NCBI GenBank assembly: GCA_965240325.2
Contig: OZ251224.1
Location: forward strand, 4,030,001-4,094,000
From: Rebecca billardiae RCC1528
Taxonomy: Eukaryota; Haptophyta
DNA: 64,000 nucleotides
Direction: 5' to 3'
The notes under the pieces are model-generated. The model saw nothing but the letters and a program-made list of their open reading frames with translations. It had not been told where the DNA came from and made no database searches. A program made the position numbers and the translations under genes. How positions within the stretch are numbered: position 1 is the first letter of the stretch; the number at the start of each line of letters is the position of its first letter. Shown piece after piece: positions 54,691 through 64,000 of the stretch.

Positions 54691-55742
54691 AGGCCGCTCG
54701 AGCGACTTCGTGTCTGGCGAGGCAGATCGCGCCAGTGCGTGGCGAGGCAGACGCTCGCCTGCCTCGCCGCTTGGCGAGGCAGCTAAGCTAGTAACGCCGC
54801 GGCCGAACTTTACGAAAGCCAAATGTCTGCCGGTGCGCCGCCCGTCTTTTGCGCACGGTGACAAGGGCGCGCGAGGGCGCTTCCTCACGATCCCGAAGAG
54901 CGCTGCGCGCGGCGTCGCGTTGGCGGCGGCAGCGGCGCTGGGGTGTATCTTGCCCATTCTGCGTGGCGGCGCGCTCTCATGACGCCTCGGCCGCCGCCAC
55001 GCCATGCGCGACCGGGCGTGTCGCCTTCTTGACGGGCAGTGCACACGCCCTTGCAAGCGCACAGCCGTGAAGAGCCGAGAGCGTCCGTCGCGAGCACGCC
55101 GCCCACGCGGGATGCGTTGCCAGGGCTATTCGTATGACACTGGGTGCTCGCGCTCTGGCATGTGCGAGCCAGGATGACCATGGGTAGCAGCTACGATGAG
55201 CACTGCTAACCTGCATTTCAGCCGATGACATCCTCTCGTTCAGCGATCTTGACTGCTCTGAACGCATGGCGAACTCGGCGAAGCGCATGCGCAAGGTGGC
55301 TTCGGTGACAGCATAACGCATCCCGCGTGGGCGGCGTGCTCGCGACGGACGCTCTCGGCTCTTCACGGCTGTGCGCTTGCAAGGGCGTGTGCACTGCCCG
55401 TCAAGAAGGCGACACGCCCGGTCGCGCATGGCGTGGCGGCGGCCGAGGCGTCATGAGAGCGCGCCGCCACGCAGAATGGGCAAGATACACCCCAGCGCCG
55501 CTGCCGCCGCCAACGCGACGCCGCGCGCAGCGCTCTTCGGGATCGTGAGGAAGCGCCCTCGCGCGCCCTTGTCACCGTGCGCAAAAGACGGGCGGCGCAC
55601 CGGCAGACATTTGGCTTTCGTAAAGTTCGGCCGCGGCTTTACTAGCTTAGCTGCCTCGCCAAGCGGCGAGGCAGGCGAGCGTCTGCCTCGCCACGCACTG
55701 GCGCGATCTGCCTCGCCAGACACGAAGTCGCTCGAGCGGCCT
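54691..55742. mobile_element. Foldback element FB-2 (428-bp inverted arms, 196-bp spacer)
   Basis: Left arm 54691-55118 and right arm 55315-55742 are reverse complements with few mismatches. The outer part has repeated GGCGAGGCAG motifs instead of the GGGGAGGAT of FB-1. Internal landmarks AACTTT at 54806, GGCAGCGGCGCTG at 54928, GCGCGACCG at 55006 and TTGCAAGCGCA at 55051 follow the FB-1 order, with spacings 122, 78 and 45 bp (FB-1: 120, 78, 45). It starts 10 bp upstream of the lipoxygenase-like ATG, so it likely carries or disrupts its promoter. Confidence 0.85.
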
Positions 55743-56113
55743 CTGTACTGTACAGTTCACTACTGTAAGAATAAGAGACACAGTAGTAGTACGATCGCGA
55801 GCGGTGCAGGACTTGCTAAACGGTATACTTCGTGTCGACGATCGGGGACTGCCGCCGACGAATCAGGAGACCCGCGTCGTCCTACCTGTGTCGTTAAATA
55901 ATAGAATAATTACAATGAGTAAGCCGCCGCCGTATGTGTGCCTGGGCTCTACTCATTCTGATTCGTCGGCGGGCGCTCTGTGGATTCTCTGGCCTGGCGA
56001 GCGGCCGAGCGCGTAGATTCCTTCGGGCCACCGGTGCGCTGGCGGCTGGCGGCTGCCTCTCCCTGGGAAGGTTGGCTGCGACGTCTTCGTCTCCCGAGCT
56101 CCCGCCTCCTTCG
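55743..56113. other. Intergenic upstream of GT90 gene
   Basis: Contains the second copy of the 80-bp dispersed repeat. The GT90 frame is open back to 55934 but the ATG at 56114 opens a clear signal peptide. Confidence 0.5.
55828..55906 (+). repeat. About 80-bp dispersed repeat, copy 2
   Basis: Inverted relative to copy 1 at 42418-42497; see there for shared blocks. Confidence 0.8.
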
Positions 56114-57613
56114 ATGGCGCTCTTCATCACACGCAGGCCTGTAGCACTTCTGTCCGCGTGGGCTCACCTGGTGCTCGGCCTGCTGCTCGCATTCGATGCA
56201 GCCGATGCAGCCGATGCGACAGCTCATGGGGTGCATAGTGTGGGCAGCCTCTGGCCAGCTTGTTCGGCGCGCTGGGCCCAGGGCATGCCAGAGTACCCTC
56301 TGACGGGGCTTAGCGAGCAAGAGCTGTGGCGAGTCAAGCAGTACGTCGGCCCCTCACTGGCGGCCACAGTCGATGGCGCCGTCGCGAACGCTATTGCAGA
56401 GCGTGATTCCGAAACAGGGGAAGCCGAGCACTCCATCGCGCTGACAGTGCAAGGGCTAGGTGAAGGACGCGCCACCGTGGTGAGCGGAAGCGCCTGCAAG
56501 CCCTCGTCCTACACGTACGCGCACAGGGCTCTTACGCTTGCAGAGATGAAGGCATGTCTGGCAGCCAGCACGAATTCGACAGCACGCGGCGGCGCACGGC
56601 ACCTTGCTGACCTAGTGTGCTTTCTGGAGGCGTACGTGGCAGCACTGAGCAGTGGCAGCAGGGCAGGCGTGCACGTTGCAGCAGAGCGTGATTGGCTATG
56701 GTGGTTCATCTTCGGTGACGTGGTGCTGGGCAGCGCTGCGGCAGCCATGCCTGTTCTGACTAAGGCACGACTGGTAGGAGGCGGCGGTGTGTTGGTACCT
56801 ATCAAACACACTGTCCACAGTCGTGACCTGCGCGTTGTGCTGGATCTGGAGAAGCTCGATCCACTGCCCTTCCACCAACGCAAGCGGTGCGCCCCTTGGA
56901 GAGGCGCCACCAGTGGGCGCATTGAGTCCAGACTCAGTGCTGAGGAGGAGTGCAGCAAGCTGGCCCTTCGTGCGCAAGCAAGTGCTGGTCACCTGAGTGC
57001 ATCCTCAAACTCTACCTGCTCAAGCCTGCCTAGAGCGGAGCGGCTTGCCCTGGTGCGCACATGGTGGGGCGTGCCCAGATCGCGGAGGACAGGTGGGGTC
57101 CAAATTGATGTGGGCTTCGCTCAACCCAGAACAATCGATGATGCACGCCTGGCCGACTTCCAGAAGGACAGGCTCCCAGTGAAGGAGTTGCGCCAGTGCA
57201 GGTACTTGCTGTCTGCACAGGGCAATGATGTGGCCACAGGGCTTTCGTGGATGCTGCTGAGTGGGAGCGTGGTGCTGATGCCACCACCCACGAAAGAGAC
57301 ATGGGCGCTGCAGGGAAAGCTCGTGCCATGGGTGCACTTTGTGCCAGTCCAGCCTAGCTGGGCAGACCTTGGGGACAAGCTGGCTTGGTGTGAAGACCAC
57401 TTGGAACAGGCCGAAAACATCACGCGCAATGCCAGGTCACACGTCTTGAGGGTGTTTGACAACTCTGCTGCATCCGAAAGGAGGGTAGTAGTGGCTGTAC
57501 TGCACCTTGTCCGCAAGGCACTGGGCAAGGTGGACCCTGATCTCGCCCTGAGGTGGGTGACCAAGCCCCGCCCGCGGGGAATCGGCCCGCGCACAGGGTC
57601 AGGGGTGGTGTGA
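56114..57613 (+). CDS. GT90-family (CAP10/POGLUT-like) glycosyltransferase
   Basis: 499 residues, single exon. A signal peptide or anchor occupies about residues 10-30 (ALLSAWAHLVLGLLLAF). The CAP10 domain shows PWRGATSGRIESR (the RG-x-TxG block), a central DARLADF, and KYLL-like CRYLLSAQGNDVATGLSWMLLSGSVVLMPP, then WVHFVPVQPSWADLGDKLAWC, matching the C-terminal GT90 signature. Several NxS/T sites and Cys fit a luminal protein. Relatives transfer glucose or xylose to proteins or capsule polysaccharide; the substrate here is unknown. Codon use is less GC-rich than in the neighbours, which may mean an older or transferred gene. Confidence 0.82.
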   Translation: MALFITRRPVALLSAWAHLVLGLLLAFDAADAADATAHGVHSVGSLWPACSARWAQGMPEYPLTGLSEQELWRVKQYVGPSLAATVDGAVANAIAERDSETGEAEHSIALTVQGLGEGRATVVSGSACKPSSYTYAHRALTLAEMKACLAASTNSTARGGARHLADLVCFLEAYVAALSSGSRAGVHVAAERDWLWWFIFGDVVLGSAAAAMPVLTKARLVGGGGVLVPIKHTVHSRDLRVVLDLEKLDPLPFHQRKRCAPWRGATSGRIESRLSAEEECSKLALRAQASAGHLSASSNSTCSSLPRAERLALVRTWWGVPRSRRTGGVQIDVGFAQPRTIDDARLADFQKDRLPVKELRQCRYLLSAQGNDVATGLSWMLLSGSVVLMPPPTKETWALQGKLVPWVHFVPVQPSWADLGDKLAWCEDHLEQAENITRNARSHVLRVFDNSAASERRVVVAVLHLVRKALGKVDPDLALRWVTKPRPRGIGPRTGSGVV

Positions 57614-57626
57614 GGAGTGCCTGCGC

Positions 57627-57657
57627 GCGTATCCTGCGCGCGGCATGCAGGATACGC
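57627..57657 (+). repeat. Hairpin just 3' of GT90 gene
   Basis: Perfect 11-bp stem GCGTATCCTGC / GCAGGATACGC with a 9-nt loop, starting 13 bp after the stop codon. Possibly a 3'-end or RNA-stability element. Confidence 0.6.
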
Positions 57658-58727
57658 GACTGCAACCAACCGACATGCGCCATCATCATGCGGCCTGCGT
57701 AGCTCATCTTGATGACTTCCAACGGTAGCAGTCGGCGCTTCAGCCGTCGCCGTCGCCGTTGTGCTTGCCGCCGCCGGCCGGCGGCCGGCTGCCAGCGCCA
57801 TCGTCGGGACTGCTGCTACTTCAGCGGCCACGTGAGCCGCATCGCGTCCCATGCCGCTGCACGCGCCGCCTCAAGCTGTGACCGCGCTCGCCGAGCCTGC
57901 CACTCGGGTTCCAGCAGCAGCAGGAAGCGTCGCCTGCGGCCTGCTTGCTGGCTCGTCGAGGCGCGCGCGGCGCACCGCCCGCCGGTCGGTGCGTTGTGTC
58001 CCAGCTGGCAGTACGCCTTGGACTTCCTCCTCCACGGGCCAATCAGCCTGCGTTGACGAGTGCGATTGGCGCACGGTCAGCCACCTGCACACGGTTGGCC
58101 ACAGGGCAGTCTGCTGTTGGAGTGATGACAATCGCAAAAAGGCACGCGCCATCAGTGTTGCACGAGCGAGAGCGACGCGCGTTGGTTGATCGCCACGGTG
58201 TGAATGACAGTCGATGGCAGGCAGTGAGGGGGACGCGCGTCGCGTTGGCCAAGCTCCTTGAGGCCGTTGAAGAGCACACGCCCATCGTGCACGTTCGACT
58301 CCCGCGAATCGGGGCGCGGCACCTCACACTCACCCCGCTGCCACGCATGCACCTGCATGCGCTGCCGTCGCAATGTCATGGACTGCGCGCTTGACTTTTT
58401 CAGAGTCGAAGTGAGCGCGGAGCAACGCTGATCAAGTAGAAGCCGCGACGGGTTCTCGCCCGTCTCCGCGTAGACGGGCGAGTAGCCCGAGGTGCACGCG
58501 CGTGTTGCACTGCGCGCGCATGCGGCAGTGTTTGTGCAGATTCCGGTCCACGGTTCAGCTCGTCGTTCGACTTGAGGACGTCGAGGAACACGGCGCTACC
58601 CCGGCAGAGATCGTCGTCGTTGAACGTCACTCTTCTGGCCTGGGATCAGCTAGGCCTGCTCAAGGGCACGCCGCGCACGCCGGCGGCGCGTGGGCGCAAG
58701 CGCCATCATCAGCGCGTGGGCGATCGC
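57658..58727. other. Intergenic with one strong hairpin; no gene recognised
   Basis: Several open frames below 150 codons without family resemblance. A hairpin at 58455-58482 has an 11-bp perfect stem (CTCGCCCGTCT / AGACGGGCGAG) and a CCGCGT loop, with an outer GGG/CCC clamp. Confidence 0.45.
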
Positions 58728-58984
58728 GGCAACAAACCTGAATCAAAGATGCGCAAACGGCAACACAACTGACCCACACTACGCGACGGCAATACAGCTG
58801 AACAAAGTATTGGGCCATTGTCATCCACGGCAATACACCTGACACAAGTATTCGACGTTGATGGCAACAAGATTGACACGTGATTCCCAAACATGGAAAA
58901 CGGCAATACGCCTGACCACGGTAGTCAAAACGTGCGTTTGGCAATACACCTGACCACACTTTCCAAAACGGCAATACAGCTGGC
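58728..58984 (+). repeat. Array of eight degenerate 15-bp motifs (GGCAATACACCTGAC)
   Basis: Copies start at 58728, 58759, 58788, 58829, 58863, 58902, 58940 and 58970, spaced 29-41 bp. Consensus GGCAAYACACCTGAC; spacers are unrelated in sequence. The DNA turns AT-rich directly downstream. Looks like a cluster of protein-binding sites. Confidence 0.75.
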
Positions 58985-60264
58985 CGGTACATTATCTCAT
59001 CATCATATATATATATATATATAACACTACTAGCAGAGTCTGCTAGCGCCGACTAAGCTACTGATGGCCCGCGGTGCAGGCGGAGCGCGCAGCGTGGAGC
59101 CCGCACCAGCGGGCCCGAACCACGTTTCAAAAAGATCTTTGATCAAGAAAAAAGGGACGGGGGGCGATTTTTAGGGCTGGCGGAGACCGAGTTTCGAGTT
59201 TTTGAGATCGCATAGAGAGGTCTATTAGGCCGAAAATAACCGCGCCCAGCTGATTCCCATAAGTAAAGTGCGATCTGGACGTCAGCTGGACGTGACATTA
59301 ACGTAACGGTTCGTTACGAGCGCGAGTTTAAGTATGAGAACCGCCAACCGATAAAAACGGCAAGGCAAGGGATAGGCTTCGCGAAGGCAGAGGAGCCGCG
59401 AACATCTGAGTCATCTCAATATTATCTCGGTACGAGCGATCTTTCCGTCTCGGCGGGTCGAATAATAATTGGCGGGAAGGCCATATTCAATAGCAGTGCT
59501 CCGTTAAGGAGGAATCGAGCCGCGGGTCGTAAGTACGTCATTATTGAGTGATTGAATCGCATCTCATCAATGCTATCATACTGTAGTATGATCATGAGCC
59601 GCTAGAAGATAGAAATACCGCGCTTCAGGTAGTACCTGCTCATTCAGATTCGCGTGCGCGCAAACTACGCGCATCAATATGATAACCAGTTGGGAACGGG
59701 GCGAGCCCTCGTCGCCCTCGATCGACCGCCATCGGTGTGGACGACCGCGCGGAGCGCGCGCCGCGCGCGCGCCGCCCGCGCGGCCGCGGGCGCCTCCCGC
59801 GCGGGTGGCGCACGCACGCCCGCGCGCCCGCCCGCGCGCGCGGCCGCGTTTGCGGGCGCGCGCGGATTTTCGAAGGCTTCTGTCTGTCGGGCGTTGCGTC
59901 CGACTCGTGCGCCATGTCGTGCCATGTCGTGGCGTGCGCATGTGCGCACTCTCGGTGGGGTGGTGCGCGGGCGGCGGCGCTCTCCTGAATTCTACCCCGC
60001 GCCCGTTTCGCTGTGCGTGCGCGCTGCGTCGCGCAGGCACGCGAGAGTACCTGCGGCTCCCGCGCGGCCGACGTGGACGGTTGCCCCGGCGCGCCGCTCC
60101 AGCACGCGCTCGCGTGTCTGCGTGGACTGGGTTATAGCGCGCGTGCCGCGCCTTCTTTTCTCGGTGCAGGCGCGCTGGCTGCAGGCCTTGGCCATCGACT
60201 ACGCGGCGCGCACCCTAGCACTCCCTAGCAGCCAGCCGCGACGAGTCCGAGTCTGCGCGCGCAG
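58985..60264. other. Intergenic, no gene recognised
   Basis: AT-rich to about 59640, then GC-rich. No structural RNA or protein family recognised. The AT-rich part is compositionally unlike the rest of the window. Confidence 0.45.
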
Positions 60265-60832
60265 ATGGGCGGCGGCGCGCAGGCCGTGCGCGCGCAGATA
60301 CACGAGCACGTGCGCGTGAAGGCGCTGGGCGCCGAGCTGGCAAAGCGCGACGCCGAGCTCGACGCGTGCGCGCAGAGGCGCTGGGCGCCGAGCTGGCGAA
60401 GCGAGACGCCGAGCTCGACGCGCTGCGTCACGCGGCACGGATGCGCTGGGCGCGCGCGCTGCCCTTGTCCACGCCCTGCAGCAGCTCGAGCAGGTGTGGA
60501 CGGCCCTCGAAGCTACGGTGGGCGAGCGCGCGCCGCTCAGCCTGCCGCTGGCCGCCGCCATCCTCGAGGCCGACGCGGCGGAGCAGGCGGCGGGCGAGCA
60601 CGGCGGCGCGGTGCGGAGCAGGGCACGCGTGCGCCTGGCGGCGGGCGCGACACGCCACTCGCTTCGTCCCACCCCGAGCTCCGCTCGGTCTGCGCGTGGC
60701 TGCGCAGCGTGGGCGGGCAGCAGTGGCGCGCGCTCTCGCTATGCCGGCCCGAGGCGCGCCGGCTGAGCGACCAGCGGCCCTTCGTCGAGCGCATGGCGCA
60801 GCGCGAGCACCTCAAGCAGGTGCGCGCGCGCG
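60265..60832 (+). pseudogene. Coiled-coil gene fragment broken by a 56-bp tandem duplication
   Basis: The peptide ALGAELAKRDAELDA occurs twice in different frames because DNA from 60321 is repeated at 60377 with a 56-bp period, which shifts the frame. Coding-like sequence then continues in a third frame (QQLEQVWTALEATVGE) and back in the first (SVCAWLRSVGGQQW ... REHLKQ). It ends at CAG|GTGCGCGC, a typical splice donor of this genome. Either a decayed gene or a multi-exon gene I cannot resolve. Confidence 0.35.
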
Positions 60833-61340
60833 CGCGCACGCGCCGGCCCGCGCCGCGCGGCGCCTCTCGCCCTGCACGCGCGCCGCCCCGCTTCCCCGCG
60901 CGGCCCGTCCGCGCCTCTCGCCCTGCGCGCGCGCCGCCCCGCTTCCCCGCGCGGCCCGTCCGCTGGTGTCCCGTGCCACCCTTGGCCGTCGGCGCGCCCA
61001 TTCACGCGCCGCGAGTCCGACGGACGGGTCTGACTCTCACTCACTCTCCGAGACGGTGCGGCTCGGCCTCGGTCTGACTGCCAGGCAGACGCCAGACCGT
61101 GCGGATTGACGACGTCACGGTCTCATTCTCAACCACTGCGCCGCGGGCCCCCAACTGCGTTGGTTCTACGGAAAAGGACCGCGGAACGCGGTCATATGCT
61201 ATATATATATATCGCCGAATCAGACATACGGAACTGCCAGCAGCCTTCGAGCACTGGCTCTCTAGCGGCGCTCGTCGTCCGGTCTGTCTCACTCTCCGTT
61301 GAGACCGTTCGTCATCATCGATATACTACAGTATCAACTA

Positions 61341-61407
<67 letters not shown>

Positions 61408-61574
61408 TCAGCGCAATATAATAAGCAGTATCATCATCAGCGCGCGCAGTCGTCATCAGCACATCCGCTTGACATAAGGCACATAAGCCACGCACGACGT
61501 AAGCGTATATATTACAATAAGCTGCCATCACGACTACGGCGCATCAGCCACAGCTGCCACAAGCGCTATATATA
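60833..61574. other. Intergenic with tandem repeat and (TA)n
   Basis: A 51-bp tandem duplication lies at 60861-60911 and 60912-60962. A (TA)n tract runs 61344-61405, with a shorter one at about 61199-61212. No gene seen. Confidence 0.6.
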
Positions 61575-63943
61575 CTATCCCGGTGGCGGCGGCGCCGCCG
61601 CCGCGTCGGCGGCTGTGGTGGCTGCATCCTCCGTCGCGCCGGCGCCGCCCAGCCCGACCGCGGCCTCGAACGCGCGCGCAAAGCTGGCGGCGGTCACGCC
61701 GCCCACGTACGCGGCGCGCGCCAGCTTGCCCGCGCCGCGCGCGGGTGTGTACTTGTCCAGGGCGCGCGCGTCGGCCGCGGCCTCGCCGAGCGCGGACACG
61801 TCCGGCTCGGGTCGGCGGCGCGCCGGTCCGTCCCACTCGCCCGCGGCCGCGCGCACGCCGTCGATGAGCGCGACGTCGATCGAGGCGCCCTCGACCACGC
61901 GCACGCGCCGCTCGGCGCGCGCGCGGGCGAGCGCCGCCGCCGCGCCCTCGGCGCCCACCTGCGCGAGCAGCGCGGCCGACGGCGCGCCCCCGGTGGTCGT
62001 CTGCCAGAGGGGCAACCGGAAGACACCTCCGCGCACGTAGCCGGGCGCACCGAAGATCGGGAGCAGCGCGAAGCCCTGGGGGACGGCGCGCGCGCCCGGC
62101 GCCGCCGGCTTGGGCAGCGCGCGCACGTCGATCACGAGCGCGAGGTGGGCCGGCGCGCCGCCGCCCTCGCCGCCCGCGTCGCCCGCGCCCGGCGGCGGCA
62201 GCGCGTCGCGAGCGAACACGCGCGCGTGGCCAGGCCAGGCTGGCGCGCGCAGCTCTGAGGCGTCGTCGGGCGCGCCGGCGATGTGCGCGCCCGCGTGCGC
62301 CTCGGCTGCGGGCGGCGTGCGGTACAGGTGGGCCGGGGGGCTCAGGCTCGCGACGGCGCTGCTGAGGGCGACCTGCGCGGCGCGGCGGCGGCGCGGGGCG
62401 GCACGGCGCGCGCGCACGCGCCGGCGCGCGCGGGCGGGCGTCAACGCGGCGGCGCGGCGCGGCGCGCGGCGCGTGTCGCGCGTGTCGCGCGAGGCGGTGC
62501 GCACGTTTGGCAGGTTGTGCGCACGCAGCAGCGCGACGGAGAAGCCCTGGCTGCGGTGGAAGGGCAGGCCGCGCCACACGGGCAGTGGCGGCGGCGGCCG
62601 CGGACCTCCAAGCGCCTTCTCGTAGCCCGCCGCCGCCCACGCCTCGAGATCGGCGTCGGCGGTGTCGTCGGCGTCGGCGGGTCCGTCGGCGTCGTCGGCG
62701 TCCGCGGCGACGACGGCGTCACCGGCTGCGGTGGAGGCGGTGGCGGCGGCGCTGAGCCGCGCGCGCAGCGCAAGCAGCCGCGCGCGCACCGTCTCCGCCG
62801 CACGCGCCGCGCGCCGCGCGCGCGCCCTCTGCCGCAGCACCTCCGCCTCCGCACCCGTCGGCCGTGCACCCTCGCCATCGTAAGCTCCGCTCGAGTAGGG
62901 CGGGGGCGCGGCGCGCGCGCGCACGCGCTCGCGCTCGGCTGCGGAGGCGGGGTCGGCGGCGCTCTCCTCGGCGGCGCTGGGCGGCAGCAGCCGCAGCCCG
63001 TCGCCGGAGCGCAGCGCGGGCAGCACGCGCACGAGGACAGAGCAGCACGGCAGCGGCGCCAGGCCCGGCGGCACGCCGCCGCCCGCCGCGGCCGCGCCGC
63101 CGCCGGCCGCGGGCGCGCCGCCGCCGCCCGCCGCCGCCGAGCTCGCGGCCGACTCGGCCGCGCCCACGCGCAGCTGCACGGCGCCCAGGTTGGCGGCGAA
63201 GACGCGCGCGCCCGCGTGCGCGCCCACGCGCGCGCCGCCGCCGCCGCCCGCCTCCGCGCGCTCGACGAACAGAGGCATGGCGGCCGCGCCCAGCACGCGC
63301 ACCGCGACCGCCGCGTCCGCGCCGCGCCGGCCCGGCCCGCCGCGCGCGTCCAAGTCCAGGGTGAGCAGTGTGAGCTCGAGGGTGCTGCTCGGGTCGACGA
63401 CGGCGTCGCGCAGCGCGGCGCGTACGCGCAGCGCGGGCGCGCGCGCGTCCGCGCCCAGCGCCGCCGAGCCCGCGCGCACCGTCCGCCCGCCGCCGAGGTT
63501 GAGCGCGGCGCCGCCGGCCGTGCGCACGCGCATCTGCAGCCGCAGCCCGGCCGCGTTGTCTGGCACGCCCAACACGCCGTCGACGAGGATGTCGAGGCCG
63601 TCGCCCGGGCTGAACGGCGTGCGCGGCGCGGGGCGCGGCGTGCCGGGGCACCACAGCTGCGCGGGCACCCCGCTGAGCAGCGCGCCGGCGCCCGCGGAGC
63701 CACCGGCTGCGCCGAGCTCGGCGCCGGCCGCGGCCGCGGCGTCGTCAGATGCGAGCGCAGTTGCTGCGCCGCTGCCGCCGAGCGGCGGCGGCGCCGCCGC
63801 CTTCGTCGCCGCCTCGCCCCACGACACGATGCGCCGGCCGCCGCGCGCGCCGCCGCGCGCGCGCAGCCGCACGCGCAGCTGCGGCCGCGCCGCCGCCGCG
63901 CCCTCCGCCGCCGCCGCCGCCGCATCGTCATCGCCGCCGCCGC

Positions 63944-63998
<55 letters not shown>

Positions 63999-64000
63999 CG
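61575..64000 (-). CDS. Large Ala/Gly-rich protein, 5' part beyond the window
   Basis: Exons (minus) 64000-62505 (continuing past the edge) and 62372-61575. The intron 62373-62504 (GTGCGCACC ... CGCGCAG) joins AHNLPN to VALSSAVASL in phase 0. At the edge the frame reads 14 Asp codons, then Gly, Asp and Ala runs. Two non-repetitive blocks look conserved: DGLDILVDGVLGVPDNAAG near the N-terminal side, and GFSVALLRAHNLP ... HLALVIDVRALP ... FALLPIFGAPGYVRGGVFRLP ... SIDVALIDGV, which has the rhythm of beta-rich C2-like repeats. I cannot name the family; cilia-associated C2-like proteins are a guess. It has a broken partial copy at 52330-52535. Confidence 0.55.

Noticed and set aside
53707-55062. 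Longer N-terminus for the lipoxygenase-like protein
   Set aside because: The extra residues upstream of ATG 54681 are encoded by the FB-2 arm and recur inverted in the other arm.
58728-58984. CRISPR-like array
   Set aside because: Repeats are 15 bp and degenerate, spacing is irregular, no cas genes, and the DNA is eukaryotic.

Overview
The window is nuclear DNA from a GC-rich unicellular eukaryote, most likely an alga. It carries TBP, a spliced TerC-family gene whose product resembles plastid TerC proteins, introns of about 100-240 bp, a eukaryotic-type tRNA, and a DEK chromatin protein. A haptophyte- or stramenopile-type alga is an inference from GC content, intron style and gene mix; no single gene fixes the lineage. 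A run of 100 N at 38190-38289 marks a scaffold gap.

Layout. 0-10 kb: FKBP12 and a SWIM-RING-ZZ-RING protein (head to head), a type II membrane glycosyltransferase and a Sel1-repeat/MYND protein (head to head), a TATC/TG microsatellite, and an Atg14/UVRAG-like autophagy protein. 10-18 kb: repeat-rich DNA with two nearly identical non-autonomous hAT transposons (8-bp target duplications, BED-finger ORF). The second copy sits inside the shared promoter of TerC and an insulysin-like M16 protease. 18-34 kb: the protease, a two-GAF protein, a GT61 glycosyltransferase head to head with a truncated XAP5/FAM50-like gene, and a class-3 lipase. 34.9-41.6 kb: two apparently identical 3305-bp blocks that abut the N gap on both sides, almost certainly an unmerged contig overlap; the second block joins the intact DEK gene. 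42-46.4 kb: an unknown basic protein, an ENT nucleoside transporter and TBP (the last two head to head), then tRNA-Thr(CGU).

46.9-55.8 kb is the most unusual part. Two foldback elements (about 1.05-1.08 kb, arms 442 and 428 bp, spacers 192 and 196 bp) are related by collinear internal motifs at matching spacing. Between them lies a roughly 3-kb module: a PrimPol/UL52-type archaeo-eukaryotic primase gene inside inverted repeats, flanked by GTTAC iteron arrays in opposite orientation (2 units left, 8 units right). No transposase or helicase is visible. This is the best candidate for an undescribed mobile or replicative system. A lipoxygenase-like gene follows, its start codon about 10 bp from the second foldback element.

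55.9-64 kb: a GT90 glycosyltransferase, an 8-copy array of a 15-bp motif, a decayed coiled-coil fragment, and a large Ala/Gly-rich protein that runs off the right edge.

Common themes: five head-to-head gene pairs with short shared promoters; introns that mostly start GTGCGC followed by GC-only tracts instead of GTRAGT; and one GC-AG intron (TerC). Secretory glycosylation is represented by three glycosyltransferases (unclassified GT-A, GT61, GT90).
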